A stretch of 64,000 nt of DNA, from contig NC_081542.1 of NCBI RefSeq assembly GCF_901000735.1, positions 28,612,358-28,676,357 of the forward strand. Reading direction: 5' to 3'. The DNA is from Corylus avellana. Lineage: Eukaryota; Streptophyta; Magnoliopsida; Fagales; Betulaceae. This document shows, piece by piece, positions 46,101 to 60,500 of this stretch; position 1 is the first letter of the stretch; every line of letters begins with the position of its first letter. A program made the translations under genes and the position numbers. The notes under the pieces are model-generated. The model had not been told where the DNA came from, did not search any database, and saw only the letters and a program-made list of their open reading frames with translations.

Positions 46101-48541
46101 AAAATTTTAAGGAACCGTGACTTTCTGATGCTTGAATGCCAATTACAACAAGTACTATTCCTGTATGACGCAATGTCACATCTGAGAGTTCTCAATCCAG
46201 TAATGGCTTTGCAAGATGAGGATAAAATAATATTAACTAATACACAATATTAAACAAAAATACCCGGAACCAGCGGAAAACTGAATCTCCCTCTTCACCG
46301 CCCCAATATTTCTTTTCAACGCTTAGTGTGGTTCCTTCAATAGCATTCCCCACTATTTGTAGAGAAAGCAACCTTGGGCTTCCTAATCATCGAGTAGCCT
46401 CAGCATAAGAAGCAAATTTCAAGCAACAAATATAAATATCAATCACAATTGATGAATTAAATGAGATCATTGTTCAAATGTGTACACATGAGTGCACATT
46501 GCACAGTACAAATATTCATTTGCAAACCAGCACATCATACACATAGGTTAGAGGCAATCATGCAAAACAATAGCCCCAGATCAAAGGCCCTGTTTGTTAA
46601 ACAACAGGAAACTGTTCATGCATTTTGAATAAAAAAATTTAAAAAAAGAAGAAGAAAAAGAATAATGATCAGTATAGAAACGAGAAAAAAGTGATATTGA
46701 AAAGTGAAAAAAATTTGTTGTGTGGTGATTTTTTATTTTAATAGTAGTAAAAAGTAAATGATGTGATACAAAAAGTGAATGATGTGATATAAAAAATGAA
46801 AATGTTTGATTTCCTTGCTCGCTTTTCGTTTTCTAGTTAGGTGATCCTTTTATATATCTTGTGTACCTTGGAGCATCTTACGCTTTTAATAAGACTGGTT
46901 ATTACTTATCAAAAAAAAAAATGAGAATGTTTTTATGTTGATTTTTTTAGAAAAATAAGGTGAATAGTGTTTAGGGAGTGGTGGTGTTTAACAAACACCA
47001 CCAAAATCACCACCAAGAAAATGAAATCACAAATACTGAACGTGAATCTAGCATAGGTTACAGAAAAATTTCACATTGACTCTTTAAAATTAGTGCCTGT
47101 GTGAGAGATAACATTGGCATGGGTACTAGATATACAACTGCATATTGCTCTCAAATGCACACCATCCAGGAGAGTCCAGTAAAGAACAAGAGGTATAGAT
47201 TCCCAACAAACAGCAAGCTCACTGGATTAGATAAATCTAATACTAAGTAAACAGCAGTAGCATATCAATCTTTTGACAAGATGTGCTTAATTGAAAGTCA
47301 AGAAACAATATAAGAGTAAATACTTTTGAATTCTGCTGACTAAGAAGTTATCTCAACACTGTATGTTGTCTAAGGAACATGTTTACCATATTGTCTAAGC
47401 ACTATAAAATTTCAACCGCTGACATTATAAATCTTTCAAACAATATATCCTTCCATGTATCACTTTTATGTGAGAATCTGATTATTAAAATCATTTTGGC
47501 ATTTGCTAATATAATTTTCAGAACCAGAGAGAACAAAAATACCAGGTCGAACGCGTTCCTGACCCATGCATGTTCTTGGCTCACCCACAATCCCATCATC
47601 ACGGATCGGAGTGCATTGGAAGGAAATGAATCTACCAATCGCATCCTTGGTAATATGATACTGAAGAAGTCCCGAAGCCTCAGGTATGAGAGAACCGGAG
47701 TCAGTTTCGAGCTGCATATTCCCAAGAAAGTTTAAGTTAATATAAGAATCATGATTGATATATGCTGTATTTTTAATGTGACATAAAGGACAGGGCACTT
47801 TGCACCAAATTGTTGAATGAAACCAAGTGTTTGCCTCAAAAGTAACCTGTAGATCTTTTGGTTTTTGTACTTCTTTAACTTCATGAGAAGTACTGAACAA
47901 AAACCTAAATCACATCTTGACATCTAAAGACATATTTATAGCATATAAGAATGGTAAGAAGAAAGATACAATTTCATCATAGATTTATACAGTATGATAG
48001 TAGAAAGAAGTACCAACAGAATATGATTCAGAAAAAAGAATAGCTAAAGAAAGAAATAGAAAAATTACAATGAAAAATGAAAATTACTAAGGCCACAAAA
48101 GCATTCACGCATATATTTTTTGATAAATACGTAATTCATTGAAAAGCACAGAGGAACGCAACCCTAGTACACAAGATGTATACAAAGAAAAGCCCCACTA
48201 AAGGCAAAAAGAAGAACATAAAGCCAAAAATTGAGGCATAATAGAAAACTAAGACACATTAAAAACGTCCGCCCAATGAAACATAGTCTGGAAACACAGA
48301 AAGAGCAATAAGAGTCCCAAGTATTATGGATTCAGGTAAAAAAAAATCCTTTAAAGGTGAACCTTTGACTAAACACCGCGATGTGAGCCATGAATCTAAC
48401 CTGAGGACTTCAATTATTTCATAACCTAATATTGTTCTTTTGGAACCTTAAATCTAAAATTTGATGCAAAAACAACAAATTCAATGCAATAAGTAAGAAT
48501 ATATAACCTTTTATTACACCAATAGAATCCATGCAATAAGG

Positions 48542-48591
<50 letters not shown>

Positions 48592-51500
48592 AATATATAA
48601 TTTATTAGGATTTAGAGATGATTTTATTGTAATGAATCCTGCCAGTGGAAGAGAGATGAGATGGCAATTGTAATGACTGGAAAGTCAATGGGATTACCAT
48701 CGATTAGACCTACATTGTTTTCTGCATATGGTTCTACCTGGAAGCTATTTCTCTTTTTAGGGTAGATTAAACAATTTAGAAAAGTTCACAGTTACATACC
48801 ATGGAAACCAAGGCACTAAACCATACACAGCATTACTTATTGGAAAAAGAAAGTGCACATAAAGCATTACACCATGTTGCTAAAACTGTATACCTCATGC
48901 AGATACCAATTATAGATACTCTTCCCCTCATGACCCCCTATGTAGCCATAAGATGCTGTCAATATTCTATCTTCAGTGTATTCACCAGTAATAGATAAGA
49001 AATTCAAGCTTGGGGGAAGTGCTGCACAAATTTAAAATAGAAATTAGTGATAAATTTTGCATCAAAATTAAAGTTTCAGGAATGACAATGCTGCAAAACA
49101 AGAAAGTTGTTCATTAATTATACAAAGTGTTGCCAGAAGAAGAGAGGTTTTCTTACTCTCGACTGCTCTATCTGATATGGCATATACAGGCTCACCAGAT
49201 TCACCATCTGGAGTCATAGGAGTATATTTGGCAACAATGTGATAGCCAACTGCACCTAAAGGTATGCGGAACGCCTAAACAAAGAACAAAGCACATGTAA
49301 GATGTCCCATCAAATTTTTTTTTTTTTTTTTGATAAGTAAATATGATATAAAAGAGCGCAGAGGGGCGCAACCCACATACACGGGAAGTATACAAGAGAG
49401 CGCCTAAGAGGGAGAAAAATGAAAAAGAAAATCAGATAAGCTAATTCCTATAGGAGCTAGCCAAGCGGCCGTCCAGGAATACAAAGTAAAGAAGAAAAAA
49501 TGAGTCAATTCCTCTATAGTCCTAGTGGAGTTCTCAAAGCATCTAGCATTCCTTTCATTCCAAATACACCACATAAGACACAAAGGGATCATGCCCATCA
49601 AATATTTAAGGAAAAAGATAATGCCCTACAGTGTAAGGACAACTACATATGCACGCTCAGAGAAAATAAACATCACCTACCTTTGCAATCTTGGATGCGC
49701 TCAACGCTTCAAGATCTTTATCACCATCCAATATGGATGATCTTTTCTTAAACCACTGTACTCTGCTAGAACCCTCAGTTCCTCCAGTAAGAATGCCAGT
49801 TACAGTAATCTTGTTGTTCTCCCTCAATTCACCAATTATCTTTACATTTGTCACCTTTGGTGGTGCTGTAATTTGGACAAAGATAAGCATCACAACTAGA
49901 GAAGCTAAATAACAACATGCACCATGATAAAGGCAATATAACAGCAATTTAGAAGTAAAAACAGGATGATACATATAAAGCATATATTAGCCACAAAAAG
50001 CGGTTGACACCAAGAGGTACCTTGCTTCACTACAGGAGACACTACTGATACAGATTCCCCTTCCTGCCCTGAAAGGTATATCAATTATGATATTACATGA
50101 TGATCTCCGAGAAATCTACATGTTGACCATTAATAGAACAGTGCCACAATGCAGAAAGGCGGTTGACATACCCTCAAAGTTGATAGGTATATATATGAAA
50201 GCCAAGACTCGCCCAACATCTTCTTTGGTCAAGGTATACTCGGATGTACCACTTGACACTAGTAGAAAATCTCTGCCAACAAAAGCAATGATAATGAGGT
50301 GGAGATAGCTGACTTGTAAAACGTAACAATATAAGTAAAAAATAAATCTTTTCCACAGAAGTAGGTCCATATCAGTATTTTAAAAAACATCCAAAAAATA
50401 ACTTTTAAAACTGAAAATATATACATTTAGTACACTCTGCAACAAAATGACAAACCAAAAACAGATTTAAATGAGGAAAGTTAGAAATAAAAAGCTCAAA
50501 GTGATCTAGGCCCATAATACGAATGATATATTAAACAAAATCATGGGATACCCCACACATGCAAGCGAGTAAAACAATGCAGGTAAAATAGAGCAAGACA
50601 AAGTATGTGTGTACTGACCCTGTATCCTTATTCTGCCGTAACCAATCAAACTTGCTGGGACCCTCCCTTCCTCCAAGGTAATCACCAACTCCTTTGATGA
50701 TACATCCTTCAACAGCATCTCCAATAATTCGGACATTACTGACTGATGGAGGAGCTGTCATCACAAGACAAGATCCAATTATAACTGTTACACTGCATTT
50801 TGCGACTCATGACCAAGAAAAACAAAAAACAAAAAAAAACAAAAGGGAACGAAAGAAAGAAGGATAGCAGATTTGGAAGGTAAATTTACAGAGCATAAGT
50901 TTGAATGGCATGTGTTATTTATGAAATCTAATTAAAATCGATCACTCACTATGCTATATTTCAGGTACAAGGTGCTCTAAGACCATCCCTGACCAGCAAT
51001 ATTAGCAAGCATTTACTAGATCAGCAACCACAGCCACATACAATGAGCTTTAGCTCAAATGAAAACTCTTTCCCCATCGTCTTATGCTTTTAATGATATT
51101 TCGATTACTTATCAAATAAAAGAATAGGTGGGAGGGTGTGGCTATGGGTTTAAAACTCAGCGGCTGTGTGAAACCTACAAAAAGCAAAAACAGAGCGCCC
51201 ACTGCCATAGACAATATATTACAATATGAAAATTTTACCAGTATTGGATGGGACCATTCATTTCTTTTCTCTCAGCTTTGGGGAAAGGGAAGGGAGGGAG
51301 AGGGGGGCAGGAGGTGGGGGCTTGGGTCAGACCACCAGGGGAGGGGTGATAGCTCATAATGTGAGGCATTCATTTCATCAAGGCACCCTAAAATTCTGTA
51401 GCTCCTTGGAAAATAATGGCCTTGTTTGGTAGCGGTACCAAAACTACACATTTCTCAAACCATTAATAAGCAATTCAAAACACTTTTCTGAAAAACTTTT

Positions 51501-54500
51501 CACACTTTCTTATATATTTTGAGAAAACAACTACTTAATTTTTCAGGTGCAGAGGCTAACCTATTACTTAAAAAAATTAAAATATAATAATTATAGTAAT
51601 ACATATATATTAGAGAGAGGTGACCGCAAAGCCATCTCCAGCAGAAGAGACAAGTGGCCAACTCTATTGGGATTAATGTTGTGTAAACAGTTTCGCCGCG
51701 TCACATGCCACATGTGAAAACAAAATTTTATTTTATTAAAAAAGTACCAAAATCCAAAAAATTTAAAAAACAAAAACACTAAAAACATATGGCCAGGTAT
51801 GGCAAAGTCGCCTCTCCATCCCTGCATGGGGGGCCGGCCATTGCACCCCCCAACGATGGCGTGTCTCACACACTAGTAAAGCGGTGGATTCCGCAGCCAC
51901 CCCCAACAGATGGAACGACTTGCTTGGCTGCTCCCAGCGAAAGGGGTGGCTCGCACAGCCGGCCCCAATGGAGGGGGTGCTCGCATGACCAACCCCTACA
52001 AAGGGGCTGGCTCATGAGGCTACCCCCAACCGAAGGGTGGCTCGTGCGGCCACCCCATTTATTTGGTGTGGCCGCACGAGCCACCTCTGGGTTGGAGGTC
52101 ACCACGCAAGCAACCTTGAGTTGAGGGTGAAAAACGCAAGCAACCACGCAAGCACACTCATGTAAGCATGGGTGGTATGTAACACGGTAAAATTGCATAC
52201 ATGGCATTCGTAAGCAATTTTGGAGAGGGGTGAAAGTGAAAAACGTGAAAAGCCCAAGAAATTAAAAGTCAAATTTAAAAACCAAGTAAATTGAAATGGC
52301 ACAAAAACTCGGGGAGTTTTAATCAAATTTCCCTTTTAAAATTATTTTATTCCTTTTATAAGTAAGAACTCGACTCTACACCTGCTTGTGTTTTCTCAAA
52401 ATAAGCATATTTAGTATGTATTTCTTTGAAAACAAAACCAAACTATTTTCTTTAGTGGACCCTACAAAAACATTTTCTCAAATGCGGATCCCATCAAAAA
52501 ACACTCACCCACCAAACAATACTTCTCACCTTCCAAAAACACTTCTCACATTTATGTCACATCAAAACACTTTTCCAAACCAAAACTAAAAAACACTTTT
52601 GTAAACGATTATCAACCATACCCATCATCTCTTTTGCAGAGACAAAGCTAAAGCTAAATTGTTGATAGAGCATGTCCATAGTAGTGGATGTCTTATAGTG
52701 CAGTATCCACAAAACTATGTGAATTTATATTCTAACTTTTCGACTCTTTCAGGTATTGCTGAAGTTTAAAACAGCATGATTGAACTGCAGATAAGAACAA
52801 CCAGTAAGAACAGTAAACTTCAGATCATCACTTCGTTAGGTTTCTGCCTTCGCTCATTACAGTTTTGTATAATTCTTAGTTTGTTTAGGTACTGTCAATT
52901 AGCATGCTTCCAGCCATCTTTTCTGGGCTTATTGCAAAAGTTTCTGTCAACTTTTATTAATAAGAACAGAAAAGGCATCCCCAAGCCAATCCTGGAATAC
53001 ACATTGGTCCATGTACAGGCAGCAACTGAACCATGAGTTGATTTAGGACACCATTCCCACAGTATATCTCATGATTTAAACCATAGAAGCAATATGTGAT
53101 CTCGAACTCCAGCACGTATACAAAACATTGTAAAAACAGCTAATAGAAAGGCAATATGCATATTAGAAATAATTGCAAAGGCAATCAAGCATATTCACAA
53201 AGGAAAGTAGAAACATCCACATAAAGAAAGAAAAATTGAACAAGGTAAACTTTAACAAAAGCAAATTGAAAAAGATTAAAAATTAAAAAAGAGAAGGTTT
53301 GCCGCCCACACACCTGCTTTTACAAAATCTGTATGTTTATATTGAGGTTCTCCTTTGGCACCTTCTTCAGTTACTGGTGTGTACATGAAAACCAAACTTG
53401 AATCAATGTCATCTATAGTCAACTGGTACTCCTCATCTTCTGCTCCAGTAATTACCACAGGGCTGCCATTCCATTTTCTCCTTAACCAACTAAAAGATAT
53501 GAGTTGTACGGTTAGATTGTTTCATTTTATTTCAACAATTTATTCATACGTATATATACACACATGATGCATTTATATTCACACATAAAAGCACGCGCAC
53601 ACACACAAGTAGTTGTGTGTATTTACAAGTGTATAACCATTTTAGTAGTGCAACTGACCTAGCAACACCTTTCCCTGGAGTCCCACCACACCATGCAACA
53701 TCAGCATGACCCCTGACGATATTTCCCTCCACCAATTCCCCACGGACTTCAAGATTCACAACCTTTGGAATTCCACTTCCTTTGCAAGACAAGACATATG
53801 AAAGAAATAAAAAAGGAAGTTAGAGGGAAAAAAAAAGATCTAGCAGCAAGACACATGTGCAAATATGGAAACTATTTCAAAAACAATGGCAGGAATTTAC
53901 AAGATAGAAAACTATACATGACCCCACAATAGAAACTTAAACAAAAGGAGATTTGAACACACTATTATATTTTTTTTATAAGTAATCAAAATTCATTAAA
54001 AAGTGTGAAGGCACAACCCAAGTGCACACGAAGTATACAAGAAAAACACATAACCAGAAAAGAAAAAATAAAATTAAAAAAAAAAAGAAAGTCACAAAAC
54101 TATAAACATTAAAGTAGTCAAAGGCAACTGTCCAATGGTAAAGGGTACTTAAGAAAAAAACATTTAATTCCACCATCATTCTCTCGCAATCTTCAAAACT
54201 TCGATCACGTATTTCCCTCCAGAAACATCACATTAGACCACCAATAAAGGGATTAAAGGAACTTTCTTGAACATCCTCTAGTTAGAACAGTTGGTCATAC
54301 AAAGCCCACAACCACACAAAGTTGAGTATCATTCTTCGTAATTCTTTGGATAGATGAAACGTTATTGAATAGGTGAACTACCAAGAATGAAATACAAGAG
54401 GTGTCTTGTGCTTATATGGGGGTAGACTAGACAAGTGGGGGGCTTGAATAACTAATTGCTAAGCTTTTTATTGTCATTTGCAAATTACTAGTGCATTGTT

Positions 54501-57500
54501 AGCAATCTACTATCTTATTCTAGATCTCAACCATAAAAGTGTACAGATAGATAAATACCCAATAAATGAAAATATTTTGGTGTTAGCTAGATATTTTATT
54601 CAGCCAGCACATGTTCATTGCTTAAATTGAAGTATCTACTCCCCTAATGATTTCAAATATTACACACTTCATCTTTGAAGTTTCAGCATTGCTTGACAAA
54701 GGACTTCCATGCAACAAAACTTTAAAACCACACTCATGAAGCAGTATAATTGACAGGTACATTTCATTGAAGGAATTTTACTTTAAAGCTTACAATTTCT
54801 CCTGCATGGATAAAAAGGCATGAAGGTGACATAAATTAAGTACACATGGGTGATTTTACTGAGATCTCATATTTTGAATTATCTTGTAGCAAGAAAGGAA
54901 TTGATGTGGAGAACTACAAGTTTCACATTACTCTCCAGCTAACATACATGAGAAATATTCAAGTTTGAGTTCAATCCCAAAGAAAACAAGGAAAAAGTAT
55001 ACCTGGTGAAACTCGTGAGGATACTGCAAAAATAGAAGGATACTTTGTTTCTCCTAGTAGGGGAGTACATTCCACTTTCAATATTTTATTAATATCTTCA
55101 CGCTTTGGCCAATAAACCTGGCCATCACATCATGCAGCATTACATAGACAAAGAAGCATTAAAAGTGACTCAAAAGCTTCAAATATACTGATAACAATGT
55201 AAAATCCCTTACCACTCCAGTAGCATCAGGAATAGCAGCAAAATTTGAAAGCATTCTCTCTCCCACAAACCATTGATAGTTGAAGACTAATTGGGGGTCA
55301 CTGCATAATTCACCATCTTGAACAAAAGTGAAGTGACAATGACAAGCATCCTCTTCAGAAGGCTGATCCACATAGGCCTCCTTGAGCAGGTACCCCGAAG
55401 GTAAATGATCCTTCCATTGCTCGACAAGAAAGCGAAAAGTTGACTCTGTCCATGAACCACAGATATAAAATGACAAGTGTCATGTATGCATATGATAACA
55501 ACTACCATGCACAATTATCCTTGCATGCAAAAGTTCTAGTTGCATTGAGCATTACCAAACTCAAACGACATTCTAGAATCTAAATGTGATATTCATTTTG
55601 AAGCTGGAAAACTACTCCAAAGGAAAAATGCAATCATTAAAACAGAGTTAACTTTTAAAAAAGATCCACAGGAACAGAACCTATACATCATTTAAGGCAT
55701 ATTAAGTTATCAACTATCATCTCCAGCCGCTTCTTGTTAGAACAACTCTAGTAACTGTGGACAAAATATGTAGTAAATTATGAAATTGGCAACTACCACC
55801 TATCATAAATGTAAGAACTAAAGTCAAATTAATAATGATTAAAGTAGTTGCCTACTGCACTTAAAATTGGAAATCCAAAAGACGTGTATCATTTTTCAGT
55901 ACTACACAGATACTCCATAGCCCCAAGAGTGTCGGAGTCCAACACTTAGTGAACATAAATATGGCATGAACACAGCAAAATACATGTCTGATACATGTCA
56001 TAACATAAATAATTAATTTTCAAATGCAGACACGACTGGGACCCAGTCTTTACACAGAGGGATACAATCATGACAGAAAAGGTGGGTATAGTCACTACAT
56101 TTGGAAAAGAGCAACTAATCTCTTTAATTCTCTTTTTCTTCTCAATCGCACCTCTCTCACACAAATCAATCAGTGGCCATCTCTCTCTTATAATCAATTT
56201 GTGGCTCTCTCTCACACACAATTGATCATGACTCTAGGCTTCAACGACTCCTGGGGGATTTGTTGGGGTCACACTTTGCTGGGTTTCTCATCTTCAACAC
56301 TTATTTCTCCCAAGTTCACCCAATAGAATGGTCATATCATACATGATGCATTTCCATAATTCGAAGTACAATACATACTAAATAATAACTAATATCTAGT
56401 CTAAGCTATTTACATCCCCAAGTGTTGCACATGGCATGTACTTAGAATAGTAACCGGTTCATGTCATACCAACTAAACCAAATAGCAACTTGACCGTCCA
56501 AGAAATTATGTACAATAGCAACTTATTACTCCCAAAGAATACACAAAGAGAAAACACATATATGATGCCAAAAATAATTGATAAAAGTTCAAAAGTAGCT
56601 ACTAGGAAGAAGTGGATTTTCTGATTATGCACCTGCTGCGTGATCCGGACGGCAAAACTCCCAACCATGTGTAATGCACAAAGCTGTTTGTGCAGGATAA
56701 CGCTTTGCTAAAGCTATCTCCTCCCGGGAAAGATCTAAGTTCTCGTATTTAACATAAAAGGAAAATTAAATAGAAAATAAACTATAAGAACAATCTAAAG
56801 GGGTAAATGACACCCAACAAAATAAGCAATGAGATAACGCCTTGTAGGTGCCAATAAAACATAAATACCTCTATCGTTAAACTTTTTCAAAGTAGGACCA
56901 ACAAGCAAAATGGAAGCCGCTTCTAAATGTGACATCTTAAGAATAGGGTTCTCCTCCACTCTTAAATGCTGCAGCATAACATCAAAATCATAAAAGCATA
57001 TATTATTTTTTGCTTGTATATGAAGTAGATAGAATAATTAGTAACTTATTCCCAAATCATGAATTCCTTGACTTTTTAACTCTCTCTTGTACCACTAAAA
57101 GGTAGATATTAAGGGGAAATATTTTACAAGTAGCAACTAATTTTTTGCAAGTCAGACCAATGCACAAGATTTTAGAAGAGTGTACGGATAACACAACTTC
57201 TAGCTCCTCCCCTGCACATAATAATTACTGAAACAATGGATCTAAATTCGAAAGAATTGATCGCTTTATGGACAAAATCTACATGCTGAAAAGTTGGACA
57301 ATCAAGATACTTCAGACCATCTAACTTTCATCCACAAACCCTTATTCCAAACTTATAAATAATTATGTAAATCCCTTTGCTGTGTTTTTCTAAATTGAAT
57401 AGTTAAACCATTCAGATTTATTGAATATGTCATTCTCCATGTTTTGCCAATAGAAGTTCATGCCACATTGAATCCTCCATGTTACGACAAACAGTGCGAT

Positions 57501-60500
57501 GGATCCACATAAGACTGCTTGAGTAACTATTTAGCATGCAGTAGGTCTAACAAACAAATTTACAACACTAACCTCAAGAACTGGTAAATGCGGGAAGCCC
57601 TTCAGAGTTGTAATTTTGTTTTTGCTCGCAGCTAATACCTACATGAAATTTAAAATGAAAAAAAAAAAAAAAGAACTACACAATTGTGATGAAGAAGAAA
57701 ATAAGCTGCATAAAAACAACAAACCTGCAGTCGAGGTTGACTTGCCATCGAAAGAGACTTCAACTTATTTTGAGCAACAGAAAGAAACTGCAAGAGAAAG
57801 GGGGAAGGGGAGGAAGATATACATAAATTGATTCTAACCACTGGAAATGCGAACCTTCAATGATGGTCAGCAAAGCTTAAATCAATTTTCAAAACTCTAC
57901 CTCTAAATTTGGAAGCTGTGGAAGGCTTGCAAGTGATGTGATTTGATTTCCAGCAAGATATAATTGCTAAAAGAGTAAAAAAGCAATAGACATTTCAGGA
58001 CCCTATTGCATTGATAACTCCAAGATGCACTGAGTCACTGCAATTCAGATATGAATATGCAAGAGACGCATACCTGTAGAGCTTTGCAATTCTCAAGAGG
58101 TTCAAATCCAGGCCCTTTAAAGTCATTGAAGCTCAAATCAAGAACCTGGGAAGAAACAATACTACCAATAAATTGCAAGTTATTCCTTTGCAAATCTACA
58201 TGCAAAATTGAATGTCTAATTGTTTCAGTTTCTGTAAGAATGGCCATTGAAAAGAATGAACTTGTTATGTAAATATCATGAAATAACAAACCTTCACCCG
58301 GGTCAGTATCTCAACTCCTTCCAATGTAGACAGGAGATTGTCTCTGAGATAAACAAACTGGCAAAGAAGATTATCAGCACCCTTTGTGGTCAACTTATAC
58401 TTTTAAAGATTACAACCCCATGCTACAGAATCGTGATGCAGACATAATATGCAATTAGATTAGTTTGAGACCACTCCACGTTTTGAAGTAGTTCGGGTTT
58501 TCTTTGCATACCGCCAAAAAGAAAATAAGGGGAACTCTTAATGAAAATTAAGAAAGGGTTCTAGGAGCATTCACAAGAGCCTAGCCAAAATGCTAAAAGG
58601 GCGCTAAAAAGCTCTCCATCAGCCTCACCAAATTGGTGAAAAATCTATTGAGCGTGAACAGTGAACAGTGACCATTGTTCACTCACCAAAAATAATTAAA
58701 ATAAAGGAACATTCTCTATCCTCTCGGTTCTCATTTTCTATTTCTTTTATTTCCTCTCCTCTCTCTTTCTTTCTTTCTCTCTCTAGCTTCTATCTGCTCA
58801 TCTCACACTAGCAATGTATTAACCACCAAGCGCTCCACTTCAATAGTTGTGTCATTTCGTTAAATGACATTTTGTTTACCATTTCATTAAATGACATTTG
58901 AAAGAATAAAATTTAGTAATTATATTTTAATTGAAATTACCATATTTTATCATATCCCTAAACTTAGTAATTGAAATTTAAATTTACTAAAATTTAATGA
59001 AATTACCAATTGAAATTTGTAATTATTTATTAATTGAAATTTAGTAATTATGTATTATATCTTATCAAAAAATAATTACCATATCCCTCAATTTCTGAAA
59101 TTACCAAAAGAGTCATCATCTGATACATTTTGTCGACTAGTCAAGATATTACTCCCAAAAAATGAAGATTCTAGACATGTTTTCTGATAAATTTGCATGA
59201 TAGATTCATCCATTTGTAGGCATTAATGCTATGTCCCTCTTTGTGTCTTAAACCAATATTTCCAGTCAACAAAGAATTTAATGACAATCAGCTTCAAAAG
59301 ACCCTTATTTTGATGGTAAAAGCTCCTACTCTATAACAAGGACTGTGCTACAAGACTACAGTTGATTCAAACCAAAACACACCACAGGCACACATTATGA
59401 ACCCTTGGCATTTGAACTTCTATCTTACAAGTTATAAGTTTAACATCAATTATGAAGTTTGTTCACTTACCTTTCAGGAAATTTAATGACAAAATGGTAA
59501 ATCTGTTTTCAGTAAATAGTTTTCCATGTATAAGTAATAATGAATCAGATATATGATGAGTTTACCTCTAAATTCGCTGACAAATTCAAGCCACTAGCAG
59601 TGAGACTACGAACTCTGTGACCCCGAAGATCCAACCTCTGATATTATACATATTGAAGCACTAATAAGTAATGAAACTAAAAACTCATTACCTCCGATAA
59701 AATAAAATTTGATAAGTGTTCATTCCAAAACCATGAGAAAAAACCATGTAAACTGAAGTAGGAGAAATATAATATTAATACTTCCCATAAAGCAAAGGGG
59801 AGAAATTGTGTGGGCACATCCCCAAGCAGGGATGGGGGATGCTGTAGGAGATCTGTCTGTCCTACACATGCCTGCTCTAATTGCGGAAAAAACTAAAGAA
59901 CCACCAATCACCTTCTTTTCTATCAGCATCTCTGTTTCATGTTTGCTAATATCTCATACCAAATTCTGTATTTCTTGCAGTCAAACTGAAGCTATCCTTT
60001 TGTTTATTGTAAGTGAAGTTATCCATAACAAAATAAAAGATTTAGCATACCAATTATTAGCTGATCTTAGAGGTTTCAAACCATACACTGGATATTATCC
60101 AAGGAAGTCATGCCTTGTTAAGTATCTAGAATGAACTCATTTCCAACAGAGATTCAGAAACCGTATGATTATAAACGAGAGAAAACTTGTCTGAAGACAT
60201 ACTCCATGGTGTTCAATAGGCAGAATGAAAAGGAGAAGAAAAGCAATGTCGCTAAAATACTGCAGCTTAATGATGAGCACCTTTACCCTTCAAAGTCAAC
60301 TGAATTTCTCTTGGACAAAGTTTAGTATTCTCACAAGCATCTCTCAGGCAACTAATCAACTAAACACAAACATGGTAGATCCCTAATTAAGTTACTCTTG
60401 TACCAACGTGCATAGTTTACAGGTTTGCAGATGTTGCTTACCACATCATCACCAGCTTTAATCTCCACCTGTGGAAGTACAATGAACCTAGAGTCCCGGC

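Larger units (their letters stand above)
37733..55445 (-). other. AIR9: AIR9 exons 10-33: A9 repeat array
   Basis: Ten clear repeat starts of the form P-x-V-x-x-L-x-I-x-G are seen at exons 12, 14, 17, 19, 21, 23, 26, 28, 30 and 32, plus a degenerate first unit in exons 10-11. Most starts are preceded by a phase-1 intron splitting a Gly or Ala codon. Shared motifs include YxGGxEGxSxxxW and YTPVRxDGxxGxP. The fold is immunoglobulin-like and is known only from AIR9-type proteins. Confidence 0.85.

Noticed and set aside
51789..52207. Pro/His-rich open frames on both strands near 52 kb
   Set aside because: They lie in an AIR9 intron in a GC-rich repeat; both strands are open at once, as expected from repeat composition.
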